DNA of 64,000 nt, taken from assembly GCA_902806575.1 (NCBI GenBank), contig CADCXD010000012.1:62001-126000 (forward strand). Direction: 5' to 3'. The translations under genes were made by a program, and so were the position numbers. Below the pieces are notes generated by a model, which saw nothing but the letters and a program-made list of their open reading frames with translations, was not told the DNA's origin and made no database searches. Below are positions 53,838 through 64,000 of the stretch, piece by piece; position 1 is the first letter of the stretch, and each line of letters opens with the position of its first letter. The stretch comes from Jackrogersella multiformis. Taxonomy: Eukaryota > Ascomycota > Sordariomycetes > Xylariales > Hypoxylaceae.

Positions 53838-55330
53838 CAAATACGATCTCTTTAACCTTTTATCAAGATTGAGCTGAGATCCTTCTCCCTAAATAGTTTT
53901 TTACTATCCATTTAACAAATAATTTAGTATTTTAATTACAAGACTGTAATGTTATCATGTACTTGCTCCGTAACGGTCTTTCAGTATTTAGCGATTTCTT
54001 TACTGCTGGTCTACTTACACCTAAAGCTTTGGCTGCTTCAGTTAAACTTGTGTACTCTAAAATTTCGGATGTTTCTAGATTTTTAACTGTCACTTTTACC
54101 CCTCTAAGTGCTATAGCTGCTTGAGAGATCAGGCTTCGTGTTTCATCCGTAAGTTTAATATCTTTACGTGCCTCTGATATTTTTTTACGAGCTTCTTCTG
54201 AAAGAATTCTTCCTGTCGCAGCCAGAGATAAGTTTTGTCTAGTTTCCAAGCTAACTTTACGTTCATTATTAAAAAACTCCAAAGTAGACTCACTATGTTT
54301 AAACCCTAATAAAGAGTTAGCTTGCTTTAATATATTATATTCAGGATTTAATAAATCAAAGTAGTATTGTTCTCTTGATGTAGGATTTATTCCTTCTGCA
54401 CAATATTCTAAAATTTCCAAAGAGAAATTTTTAAATCCATACTTAAATAAAGCATTATGTATAGGAGTTCTATGTAAAATTAGCTGCTTTAAACTATAAT
54501 ACTTATATAACCGTACAGTTAAATCCACTGAGCTACCTATGTAAGTTTTACCATTAAGTTTGTTAATTCAACGATAAACTGCTGCTCTACCCTTATTTTC
54601 CTTTAACATACGTCCTTTATCTTGTTCGCTGTTAGAGTAAAACACTACGGGTTTTATGGGTGATACTGATGATGAATAATTACGCAATATTATTGCTCCT
54701 TTTTGTAGAAAGATGTTTTTGTATGTAGCTTATATTATTATAAATTTCTTTTTTGATATTAATCCATTTGGAGGTTATACTTTCAATTCTATCATCGGGG
54801 TAGGGTGCTAGCCTTCCGATGGCCCGAGTACCTTTCTACTGTGTACCTTGCTTGTAGCTACTACGGGTATTTACTCACTATAACTTGTCTACTATTTTTA
54901 CTAATATTTTTACTTTTTAATTAGTAAGGTAATAAATGGTTAATATCTATTCCTCATTTGAACCTGCGATATTTTAACGAATGTTAATCATTAAGTTACT
55001 TTATTTACTGTTAAACACTGTCTGTCTTTTTAAATACTAAATTATTCTGCATTCTTTCGAATGAGGCTTGACTATATCTTAAGCTTGCGCCAACCAACGT
55101 TTAGTCGATGAACTGCACACCCATTATATGGTGCTTGGCTGCGGATTACCCATTAAATTTTCATTTATCTTTTACGATTTTACCTTACCACGAGTCATTA
55201 CCTGTGCCACGAAATAAGTTACCTTTCTCGCTTGGTTGTAAAAGCTCTTAGGGCTTCCCCGTCAATTTGAGGGTTTACTGCAGAAGGTTCACTTCTACAT
55301 ACTGGCTTACTGCTGAGTGTAATTTTTTTT
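53838..55330 (-). other. rnl group I intron near position ~790
   Basis: 1493 nt between GATAGCTGGT and TTTCTGCGAAACC; ends in G. Core at 55300-55060 (GCAGTTCATCGACTAAACG; TTAAGATATAGTCAAGCC). Confidence 0.88.
53932..54720 (-). CDS. GIY-YIG endonuclease in the rnl ~790 intron
   Basis: Reads AAVYRWINKLNGKTYIGSS (first strand AVY in place of GIY), YGFKNFSLEILEYC, REQYYFDLLNPEYNIL, NUMOD3 repeats (LSEEARKKISEARK) and a recognition helix EAAKALGVSRPAVKKS. No internal stop. Start not certain near 54720. Confidence 0.8.
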
Positions 55331-55424
55331 ACCAGCTATCTAGGTCAGTTTTGTCTTTCACTATACTTACCATAGTTCTTCGGATATCTATGCTACGATA
55401 ACCCGTTCGGACTTTTATGTCTGG

Positions 55425-58022
55425 ATAGGTAGGCTCTCACAAGCTTTCCCCCCACAAGAACGGTGCGCGAACCTTTCAGCTCACACCGCTCAGGCAACCA
55501 CTCTCGAAATTTAAGCTTTTTATAATCTAGCTTTTCTTTCTAGCCATATTTAGCAATTTTACTATTTACTTACTAAGCGGCTATATCGCTATAGCTAAGA
55601 AAAAATAAAACGGTGTCACCGATTCTTTAAGTCAGCGACCTTTCGGTCTAAGTATTTGATTAATTGCTTCAAAGAGTGCTATTTTTCGTAGCCTTTTGAA
55701 GCTATATTTTAATTATGATTGATGATTAATAAGATATTACCTTGAATCCACATGTCCCAAAAATGCAAGCTAACTCCAAAAGGTCCTATAAGCAACAACA
55801 ATAAAACTATCTACCTCTATTCATTTGTGATTTTACGGCTAATATTTTTTCTAATCCAGTTTTACTAAAATGTGCCTTGTCTTTCATTAAATCTGCTACC
55901 TTTTTAAAATCTGAGAAATCTAAAGCTTTTGATCCTAATACAGGATGTTTTTCAATAAAAGGAATTATTTTTAATATCAGATTTTCAAATTTAGCAACAC
56001 AAAACTCTACTACTGAATCTCCTGATTTTTGCACAGAACCGCAATCAAAATAGGCTATAAAAGATTTTAGAAGATCCAAATCACGGTTATGTTGTGCGAC
56101 TTTAAATCGTAAAGTAACCCCTACTCCTGTTTTTGTCTTAGCTTTGTAAGTATCAACCAGAAAGCAACCTTCACCTGTAATAAACCCTGCTAATCATTGA
56201 GCTTCTTTTATAGAAACAGAAGGAACTGAAGGTTTAATAGCCGGAACAATATCAGGAAAACTAATCTTTAGTTGGTCAGATAGCCCTTTATTTAAAGAAG
56301 CCCTAATGCTAACTATATTTAGTAACCCTTCTTCCGTTAAATGCTCTTTATTAATCATAAGCAATATTACAGCTTTAAATAAAAAAAAATCTCCACGTTT
56401 TTTACTTAAAAGAGGATACTGCTCAAAATGGTTAATTATAATATTTACGTCTTTTAGAGAGTTAACATAATATGTAGCTTTATCTTTAAAAATTTTTATG
56501 TTTCCTACATTAAAGAATTTTTGTATTAATCTTAATAAATCACAATCTTTTTTATGTAACTCTATTTTAAAAGAAGGCTGAATTCCCCATTTTGTTTTAA
56601 CTTTGGTGCTTTTGGTTATACCTATATAAAAACAACCCTCAGCATCTGTAAACCCAGTTATAAATCAAGGGCTCAAAGCTTTATTTCCTAGATCATCAAT
56701 TAAAGATCCAGTTACTGTGCTATATCGATGTATAAATCGATTTTTAAATTGTATTTGTTTATAAAAAGAGTTAAAAAATATTACGAAGACTTGTTTAAAT
56801 AATAATAATTAAAAGCGAGTTGAATAATCTACGATTATCCCTTGAGTAACTCCAAAGACATAGACTAATGCACTTTGATTTTGTCCCCGTTTAAGTTATA
56901 GATTATTCAACTTAACCGTTTCTTCCTGGTCCAAGGTCTGTCGGAAGGCCTTTTATCTCCCGAGGGAAGTATTTCAACTCGCTTGCAGAAATATTCATCT
57001 AACCGTCAACTGGTGTCACCTTTATTACCAGCAGCGTTTCGCTAGACGATTTCCTCTCTTGCCATGTTTCGCCGTCAACGCTATTAGTTGGGTTCTTTTT
57101 CATATTACAAGGTGTAACGGTTTTACCATTACTCGCGGATAGTAGGAGAATTCTGTCAAAGGTATGTCCTCGATCCTACAGGGGTGTCAGCCCAGAAGAA
57201 CCGTTTACCATTCGATGGTTAGGTCTACATAATGTTCCCCTTTGTCTTCATATCTCTCTATATATAATGTTAAATACTCATGCTAATGTTAATGCTAGGT
57301 TTTATTTGTAAAAATATTTCATCAATCATAATTTAAAATAGTATTAATCTACTCTATCGTGTTCATTACTCACACGCATTCGCTTTTTAAAGACTCCTCT
57401 ACCCCCAGTCTGCTACATTGATTTAGTTATTATACAATGCCTCTTAATTATTGTAACATATTTTACAATAAAAAGTGAACTAGGGGCTTACCAAGTTCTG
57501 TATGTACCACTTTAATCTTCAACCTTAGGGGGTATGCTATACGATGGAGTAGTTTGGTATCTAGAATTAACTAAGGATCGTAATTAATTCCCTACTCTAC
57601 TAGTAATTTTTGTTTAGAGTCAACCCTTTACAAAAATTATAACTCACTAAGTCCTGACTAGTTTATTTACTAAAACACCGTCTCTTCGCATACTTTACTT
57701 TCGTTCCCCATAGTTGGGATAATTTCAGCCTAATAATTTTTCAATATACCATCGCACTAGCGAAGCGTAGTGCGTCTAGAAGGTATATTTTAATTAGAAC
57801 GTATTAAGTTTGATTTTTTTATACTAGGTATAAGCAGTCAAATCTAAGTACGCTATTTATCACAGCTTAGCACTTTCAATTCATTAATCTTAATAAATTA
57901 TAATCTTATGAAATTACTTATATTAAAATAAACTTCTTTCCAGCACCTGTGACTAGGCTCTAGGACTAGATACATTCCAGGTGGAATCTCACCACATTGG
58001 TACATACAACTTCTTGTCGCAC
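55425..58022 (-). other. rnl group II intron carrying a LAGLIDADG gene
   Basis: 2598 nt from GTGCGACAAGAAG (58022) to ..CCTACCTAT (55425), at rRNA position ~690. Domain V at about 55490-55450: GAGCGGTGTGAGCTGAAAGG and CGCGCACCGTTC. No reverse transcriptase; the ORF is a LAGLIDADG endonuclease. The rest of 56800-58020 is ribozyme domain I-III sequence. Confidence 0.82.
55807..56790 (-). CDS. LAGLIDADG endonuclease inside a group II intron
   Basis: Two motifs, ITGFTDAEGCF and LAGFITGEGCF, with FFNVGN, YFDCGSV, KEHLTEEGL and KAHFSKTGL blocks; ends TAG/TGA-free at TAG 55807 region (..SQMNRGR stop). Open under code 4; start near 56790 not fixed. Endonucleases of this type normally live in group I introns. 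Confidence 0.82.
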
Positions 58023-58144
58023 AATCCTGACTATAGTAAGATCACCTAGCTTCGGGTCTAACTTTAGACACTAATTCATTTTTGATCATCGGTTTAACTA
58101 CGCAAATAGCTCGCATCTAATGTTAACTTGGTGACCCAATTGGG

Positions 58145-61075
58145 ATAGGTAGGTCCTCTCAGACTTTCCCCCCCTTAGAACCGTGCGTGCGACTTTCATC
58201 GCACACGGCTCGTGCAATCGCGCTCAAAAGAATTTCTATCCCTCGTGTCGGGGATTCGTTCCTTCTTTTTTAGCCAATGAGTTGATGTATGAAAGATTGT
58301 CTCAACCTCTTATTCATTTCCTTTGAGTTTAGTTTCTTCAATTCTTTTCTCTTTCAAGATGATTTGAAGTCTTATATAACCCTTAGTTCCATGAGTTACT
58401 TGTCGATGACATATTTGGTGTAGTGGTACAATGTTTTCGAGGCTGTATTTTCCTCTGGATTTACGTGGAATGATGTGATGTAATTCCACGTATTCCCCAT
58501 TGTGTAAAGATTCTTCACAAACCGGACATATTTGTTTGAATAGCTTGTAAATGGCTTTTCGGAATTTTGCTTCTATGAGTTTTTCTCTTCTTTTGTCAAA
58601 GTATTCCAAATTCTCTCTAAGATAGGGATTTTTGTCCTGTTTTAGAGGTCTTAGTGCTACCATTGCTATTTCACCCAGATTTATGATTTTCTCGGTTAGA
58701 GATATTCCTCAGTTCCAACTTCTTGTGTTAGATCTAATTTTATATTTGAGAATGTTACGTCTTAAGGATCCTTTATGTCAGTATACTCATTTGAGCATTT
58801 TTCTATAAATTCAATCATCAATCGTTATAAAGGTTTCCTGTGTGTGGTATGAGATTCTTTTGTGTTCTCCTCATCCTCTTAGCACAGGATTCATTTCAGA
58901 TATAATTTTCCTTATGGGCTTATTCATAACAATAATATTCTTAATGGTTTCCATTAGTTTCTTTATACCTTTTTTCGACGGTTTGATTATTAAAACGGTC
59001 TCTTGTTCAGTACTATTATTAAGTCTTGGGTTTCAACTCATTCTCCTAATATTGAACCCTAGGAAGTCGAAACCTGACTTTATATGTGTGATCAGAGTTT
59101 TCTTCTCATTTAATTGTAGACCTCTTTCTTCGAGGAATTTCCTTAGAATTTCTTTATTTTTAACTAAAATTTCCTGATTTTTTCCAGTTATTATCATATC
59201 ATCCGCGTATCTAATAACATGTACCCCTGGACTTATTCCTCTTTTTAGGGGATTGTTGTCCTTTATAAGTTTTTCGATACCATTTAGGGTTATATTACAT
59301 AGAGTCGGAGAGATGATACCTCCTTGAGGGGTACCTTCTGTTGTCTCTACGTAATTCATATTTTCCATCACTCCAGATTTTAATCATTGTTCCAGGATAA
59401 CCTTGTGGCATATCGGTGTGTGTTTCATTAGAAAATCATGACTGATTTTGTCGAAACATTTGGATATATCCGCCTCAAGTACTCATTGGGGATGAGTTTT
59501 TTTATCCAGTAGGCTTCTAATTGCCGTGATAGCATCATGCGTCGATCTAAATTTTCTGAATCCGTATGAATTAGGGTCAGATCTGGTCTCGACGACTGGA
59601 TCTACTCCTAAGTGATATAATGCTTGGACCGCTCTGTCAATTAATGTTGGAATTCCAAGTGGCCTTAACTCATTTGAGTAGGGTTTCGGAATTCATACTC
59701 TTCTTAGAGGTTGAGCATGATATCCTGTTGGGTTCCTAGCAATAACTGTCAGTTTTTCTATGGCGGATCAGTAGTCTTTGGCTGTTTTTCATATAATATT
59801 GTCTGTTCCTGCAGTTTTTCCTCCTCTGTTGGTCACTACTCTTCTTATTGCGATAGCTTTCGCTTCGAAACAGTTGATTAGTTTTCACTGTATGTTGTAC
59901 ACTTCTTTCATATCATTATTCAATGTAGCAATAACTATTTTTTCCTGAAGATCTTTAACTTTCATCTCAGCTCTCTTTCAATCAATCGAATTTCACTCGT
60001 TTTTGAAATTAACTTTCGTTTCTTTCGTCCCGGTATTCATAAATCTTTTGTCAATTGTAAACTTAGATTTGTTCATAGCCTTTGGTCCATTGTTTCACAT
60101 CATTATGCTATATAATTTATTCATATTTGTTGTATTTTTTTTTATCATTATTTATTTTATATATTTCTATGATGAGTGGAGTTTTTCATGAACTTATTTC
60201 ATTTGAATTATATACTCATTAAAATGGCATTCATGATCAATGCGAAATTCTGAGTCGACTCAATTTTTGTTTAGTTGTTTTTACAATCCTAGTAACTTAA
60301 CGGTTTCTGTCGATATCTCCACCTAATCAAGGTTGTCTGCTCTTTACTGTAGTTGACACTTACAGATCAGGAGATCTATTTGATTGGTTGATTGAGAGGT
60401 TTGATTAATGGTTATTGATCTGTACATCCTTCACCGTCGATTACTCGATACTGCTTTGTTTCCTTAACTACCATGATTAGTAGTTTTGAACCCGGGCTGG
60501 ATCTGTTTGCTCAAGAAATTAATACTTACGTCGACCACAATATCTAAGTCTGCATCCTCTCGGATTAAGTCATTGGACTTTATCAGATCTATTACCGATC
60601 TGCATTCGCTTCTTAGACGTTCTTCTACCCTAAACCCGATATAACAATTTCAGATTATTCCTTATATGTTACCTCTCTTTATTCTAGTTGAGCCTTATTG
60701 GTTTAACTAACCTATAGAGTGGATTAAGGGCTTACCATGTTCATACACAATTACCGTTGCTAAATTCCTTAGATAGTATGCTTTACTCCGTATCACATTT
60801 GTTCCATTCCGTATTCCAGCATCAGAAAAATACGTCGTGATAAAAGTCTTTCGACTCACCTTTTACGAAGCCTCAATGCATATTCACTTTCGTTCCTCAT
60901 AGAATTTATTACCCTAGCACTCCGACCCCTTTAGTAGAGGTGGGATTATTGTTACATTGTCTCCATAGCTTCAAACCAGGTGATTACTCTCCTCGCTTGT
61001 ATGGATAGGGTCAGATTAATGGAAGAATCCGGCGGAATTTCACCGCATTAACTGTGTACGCTTTTCATGTCGCAC
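58145..61075 (-). other. rnl group II intron carrying a reverse transcriptase
   Basis: 2931 nt from GTGCGACATGAAAAGC (61075) to ..CCTACCTAT (58145), at rRNA position ~560. Domain V at about 58225-58185 (GAGCCGTGTGCGATGAAAGT, CGCACGCACGGTTC). Start, domain V/VI and end are closely similar to the neighbouring intron 55425-58022, only 122 nt away. Confidence 0.87.
58310..60124 (-). CDS. group II reverse transcriptase/maturase with HNH, in rnl
   Basis: 604 residues, unbroken with TGA as Trp. RT motifs RVWIPKPYSNELRPLGIPT, NSYGFRKFRSTHDAI, EGTPQGGIISPTLCNITLN, VIRYADDMIITG; maturase region; C-terminal HNH CPVCEESLHNGEYVELHHII ... PLHQICHRQVTHG. ATG at 60124 chosen as the first in frame; 60076 is an alternative. 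All catalytic parts look intact. Confidence 0.9.
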
Positions 61076-61522
61076 TGATGCGAAAGGTACGCTCTCGCCT
61101 TTATTAGCTCGAGCTGCTTATAAAACTACTACTTCAACCCATTCCCTCACGGTACTTATTCACTATCGCTCATGTATTATATTTAGCCTTAGAGGAAGGT
61201 TCCCCTTAATATTTAAACAGATTTGTACCCATTTTACTTATTTATATACTATATTTAATATATAGGCTACTCTACTTTCATTCACACTAATTGTAGAATC
61301 TCGTTTGATTTCTTTTCCTAAAGCTACTAAGATATTTCAATTCGCCTTCGTTTATAATTTAATTTCTCTAAGATTTTATATGTACAACTGTCATACATAA
61401 TTTCTTGCTCTTTAACACATAGCTCCTAAGGGATCCTTAATAGTCTCTTTGTATACTTATTTATATTATATATAAATATTATTCTATATCCAGTACATTA
61501 TATTACTATAAAATTTTTGTAT

Positions 61523-61594
61523 CGGATTATTACGATTCGAACGTAACTAGTTCCCAACCCAAATGAGATGCCTAACCTACCCGGCCCTAATCCG
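61523..61594 (-). tRNA. trnP: tRNA-Pro (TGG)
   Basis: Acceptor CGGATTA/TAATCCG, anticodon arm TCTCA-TTTGGGT-TGGGA, T loop TTCGAAT. Directly upstream of rnl. Confidence 0.92.
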
Positions 61595-61620
61595 TTAATT
61601 TTATTCTATAGCTAAATACA

Positions 61621-61704
61621 GAGAATATCCGATTTGAACGGATGAGACCTTTTTAGGCCAAATAAGACTCAAGCTTACCATCTTAAACCACTCGATCAAT
61701 TCTC
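61621..61704 (-). tRNA. trnS: tRNA-Ser (TGA)
   Basis: 84 nt with long variable arm (CCTAAAAAGG); anticodon arm GTAAG-CTTGAGT-CTTAT; acceptor GAGAAT/ATTCTC. Confidence 0.9.
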
Positions 61705-61991
61705 TTATAGCCCTGCGCGCACCGATAAAGGGTGCGCTGGGCTGCGAAGCAGTAATAAAGATAACCTATATCACTTAATACTTTTTACTATATTATTTAA
61801 ATATTTAAACTTAAATATTATTTATTAATCTTAAACTAAATAATTCTTATAACTCATATTAACTTATTATATATATATATTAGCCTAAGGTATATCATAC
61901 TTTACCTTGGTACCAGTGGGGTAGGGGTCCCACAGGTTCCCCTAATCCCCATTTGGGGATATGGGGGGGGGAACTAATATTTAAAATAAAT
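61705..61991. other. intergenic with GC clusters
   Basis: No gene; clusters at 61710-61745 and 61912-61975 (CCAGTGGGGTAGGGGTCCCA family). Confidence 0.6.
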
Positions 61992-62062
61992 AATTCATTC
62001 AAGACTTGAACTTGAATATCATTTTTATCAAAAATGCGCTTTACCTGTTAAGCTAAAGAATC
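61992..62062 (-). tRNA. trnI: tRNA-Ile (GAT)
   Basis: Anticodon arm CATTT-TTGATAA-AAATG, T arm TCAAG-TTCAAGT-CTTGA, acceptor GATTCTT/ATGAATT with one mismatch. Confidence 0.85.
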
Positions 62063-62149
62063 TTATTATATAATATATATTTAATATTAATCGGCTCCGC
62101 CGACTAAAAATATAAATAAGATAAAATATAATAAGATAAACATTTGTAA

Positions 62150-63823
62150 TTATAAGAAATTATTAAATAATAGGTCTAAAACTTCAGATAATCCCTTTAG
62201 TATATATATTAACACTAATAATAATACATCTAATTTAGAAAAATTTGAACCACCGTTATTATTTTCATTACCTGAATCATTTTCACTTTCGTAACTTGAA
62301 TCTGTATAATTAGACCCAGATGTTGGAGTACCACCATTACCGTTTCCAGTACCATTACCGCCATTGCTTCCCGTACCTCTATTCGAAGGACCTGAACCAC
62401 CACCTTCTTGGTTTCTTTCAAATTCCTCCTTACGTTCTAATCTTTCAATTTCTTGTTTTTCATATCAATCTTCTGTATGATAATCACGTACTAAATTATC
62501 TTCTAATTCATTTAAAGAATTTTCTATAGGTTTAGACGTATTAAAATATTGAGGATATTTTTCTTCTAGGCACTTTAGGGCATTTTTATTACCATTTCTA
62601 GCTTTATCTACATCATCTATGTCATCCATTATCTCAGAGGTACCATAACAATCCTCCTCCTGATCAGTTTCATCATCATTATTTCCATTTCCATTTCCAT
62701 TTCCATCTGAACTAGTTAATAAGAAAGGTTTTGAATCCATAACAAGTAAAGGTTTTAATTCTATATTATACTTTAAGATAGTATACACACAATTTATAAA
62801 AAACCCTGCACCGTATAATATCCGACATATAATATTACCGAAGATTAAATCTATAAATATCCCCTGTAATACATAGATACATATAAAAAAAGCCATAAAA
62901 GATCTACAAAGGCATGTCCATATAAAATACCCCCCTCCAAACCTAAATGAAGATTGTCAATTAAATGATATGTGTATATTATTCATAATAGAACATAAGT
63001 AAAGGTTATTTAAAACATCAGGTATATTTTCAAAAAAACCACCTAATAATCCTAATAAAATACCTAATATTTCCTGGGTTCTATTAGTAGAACCACCTTC
63101 AGAAGAACCAGTAGGAGCTGAAGAAGAACCTCCAGAAGGAGCTGAAGAAGGACCTCCAGAAGGAGCTGAATAAGGACCTGAAGAAGGATTTGAACCTTCT
63201 CCTTTGCCATTATCATCATTTGATGAAGGATTTTTGGGTTTTTTTGCTTCTTCTTCCTTTTCAATATCAGAAGCAGATTCTTCTACAGGTATAGGGTTAG
63301 ATGCAGAACCCTCTTCATCATCCACAGGTATAGGACTAGAAGCAGAACTATCTGAATCATCCACAGATATAGGGTTAGATTTAGAGCCCTGGGAAAGATA
63401 AGCAGGTACACGGTCATTAGGCATATGTATCACTTCTACTACTTCACCATTTGAGTTTTTTTTAGTAACTATACTTCAACCAGGAATATCAAGGTTAGGC
63501 TCTACTGTAGTAGATGTCCCTTCAGGTTGTTCACTAGAACAATTAATCTGGTTACCGATTTCTATACTAACTTTTATTAATAACCTTAGTAATAAGCCCT
63601 CTTTACCCGAGAGTCAGCCCATTAACACATGAGAAAGATTATACCCACTTTTTGCATATTTTTCTTCGTCTATTACCAATTTCGTAAAGAGGGCTACGAA
63701 CCTCAGTAATAGACGGACACATACAACAAAAGCCAGATTAAATCGACAAAATGTCAGTATAATATACCATTTTCAAACCCTAGGTGGTGATTGTCAGTTA
63801 AATGATAAGCAAATATTCTTCAT
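62150..63823 (-). CDS. acidic low-complexity ORF (557 aa) starting inside cox3
   Basis: With TGA as Trp, one frame runs from ATG 63823 to TAA 62152-62150. Its first ~43 codons overlap the cox3 3' exon in another frame. It then has an acidic/Ser-Pro-Gly-rich part (repeats SAPSGG, NPIPVEE, about 63400-63080), a hydrophobic block, a second acidic part (DDVDKARNGNKNALKCLEEK, GNGNGNNDDE), and a C-terminal hydrophobic tail (LDVLLLVLIYILKGL). The hydrophobic block at 62840-62985 is a decayed copy of the cox3 3' end read in the same alternative frame. Function unknown; no family recognised. Confidence 0.65.
62850..62985 (-). pseudogene. decayed second copy of the cox3 3' end
   Basis: In the cox3 frame this reads YHLIDNLHLGLEGGILYG ... 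FVDLLWLFLYVSMYYRG, a clear but diverged match to the real cox3 end. It lies inside the 557-aa ORF, about 860 bp downstream of the real one. Confidence 0.82.
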
Positions 63824-63843
63824 AAAGCTACTACCAAAAAAGC
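63694..63843 (-). CDS. cox3: cytochrome c oxidase subunit 3, last exon
   Basis: C-terminal ~49 codons: AAFLVVALWRIFAYHLTDNH, GILYWHFVDLIW, VSVYYWGS, stop TAG 63696-63694. COX3 is a core membrane subunit of complex IV. The 5' limit was set at the G before GCT TTT (63844) and may be off by a few codons; earlier exons lie beyond the window. Confidence 0.9.
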
Positions 63844-64000
63844 CGCACGTTTGTTAATCATACTAAAGTTTAAACCGACCGGATATAAACTTTTATCCTT
63901 TTTTCACAAAAAGGGCCAGACTATGTCATCGTTTTATTTTAATTTTTTACTAAGCGTTTAAAGCACACTACTGCTAGGTTTGCAGGTGAAACAAACCTAA
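63844..64000 (-). other. 3' end of a group I intron in cox3
   Basis: S element ATGACATAGTCTGGCCC at about 63905-63925, of the same type as in cox2 intron 3. The intron continues past the window. Confidence 0.7.

Larger units (their letters stand above)
36590..61480 (-). rRNA. rnl: large-subunit ribosomal RNA, split by at least eight introns
   Basis: Recognised by conserved rRNA strings on the minus strand, 5' to 3' (E. coli numbering approximate): AGTACCGTGAGGGAA (~450, at 61145), GATAGCTGG/TTTCTGCGAAACC (~790), GGGAAACAGCCCAGA (~970), GGCTTAGAAGTAGCC (~1040), GGAACTCGGCAAA (~1660), TGCCCGGTGC (~1830), AAGGTAGCGGAATACC (~1925), GACGAGAAGACCC (~2060), CTAGGGAT/AACAGGC (2449/2450) and the sarcin-ricin loop AGTACGAAAGGAAC-like at 36930. 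Exons with good limits: 61480-61076, 58144-58023, 55424-55331, 53837-53590, 49705-49589, 37149-36590. Both outer ends are estimates. Confidence 0.9.

Noticed and set aside
62230..62421. Met/Val-rich frame inside the cox3-overlap ORF, and 63064-63264 likewise
   Set aside because: Low-complexity shadows of the 557-aa frame.

Overview
This is a 64-kb slice of a large, intron-rich fungal mitochondrial genome. Every gene I can support lies on the minus strand. The lineage is probably a filamentous ascomycete (Pezizomycotina); Leotiomycetes is a guess from gene order. Supporting signs are: TGA read as Trp throughout (code 4), rps3 inside the group I intron at rnl position ~2450, the order cox3 / rnl with flanking tRNA clusters / nad2-nad3-atp9-cox2-nad4L-nad5, and one-base stop/start overlaps (TAATG) at nad2/nad3 and nad4L/nad5. 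Apparent breaks at TGA are Trp codons, so many short open frames join into long proteins.

Layout in transcription order (high to low coordinates): cox3 3' exon (63694-63843) overlapped out of frame by a 557-codon acidic ORF; trnI, trnS(TGA), trnP; rnl (about 61480-36590) with two group II and at least six group I introns, one of which carries rps3 that is itself split by a group II intron; tRNA cluster T-E-M-M-L-A-F-L-Q-H and then M; nad2 (3 exons); nad3 fused in frame to a class-III aminotransferase; atp9; cox2 (6 exons, 5 introns); trnR(ACG); a second, chimeric atp9 fused in frame to a GNAT acetyltransferase; a broken hypothetical ORF; a tRNA-like element; nad4L (2 exons); nad5 (2 exons, whose 3.9-kb intron contains a diverged second nad4L and a broken nad5 start).

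The standout feature is a repeated architecture. A respiratory-chain gene, or a duplicated piece of one, is joined in one open frame to hydrophobic segments and then to a soluble enzyme or low-complexity domain: NAD3-aminotransferase (908 aa), ATP9 N-terminus-GNAT (460 aa), and an ORF that starts inside cox3 in another frame and contains a second decayed cox3 3' end. These look like accessory genes that borrow the leader, start and membrane anchor of core genes.

Short GC-rich, partly palindromic clusters are scattered between genes, inside homing-endonuclease ORFs and inside rps3. Several sit in frame, two of them at equivalent positions in different endonuclease genes. Intron boundaries were set by joining exons to conserved protein or rRNA sequence, with group I introns ending in G and group II introns starting GTGCG. 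Those marked approximate could not be fixed by eye.
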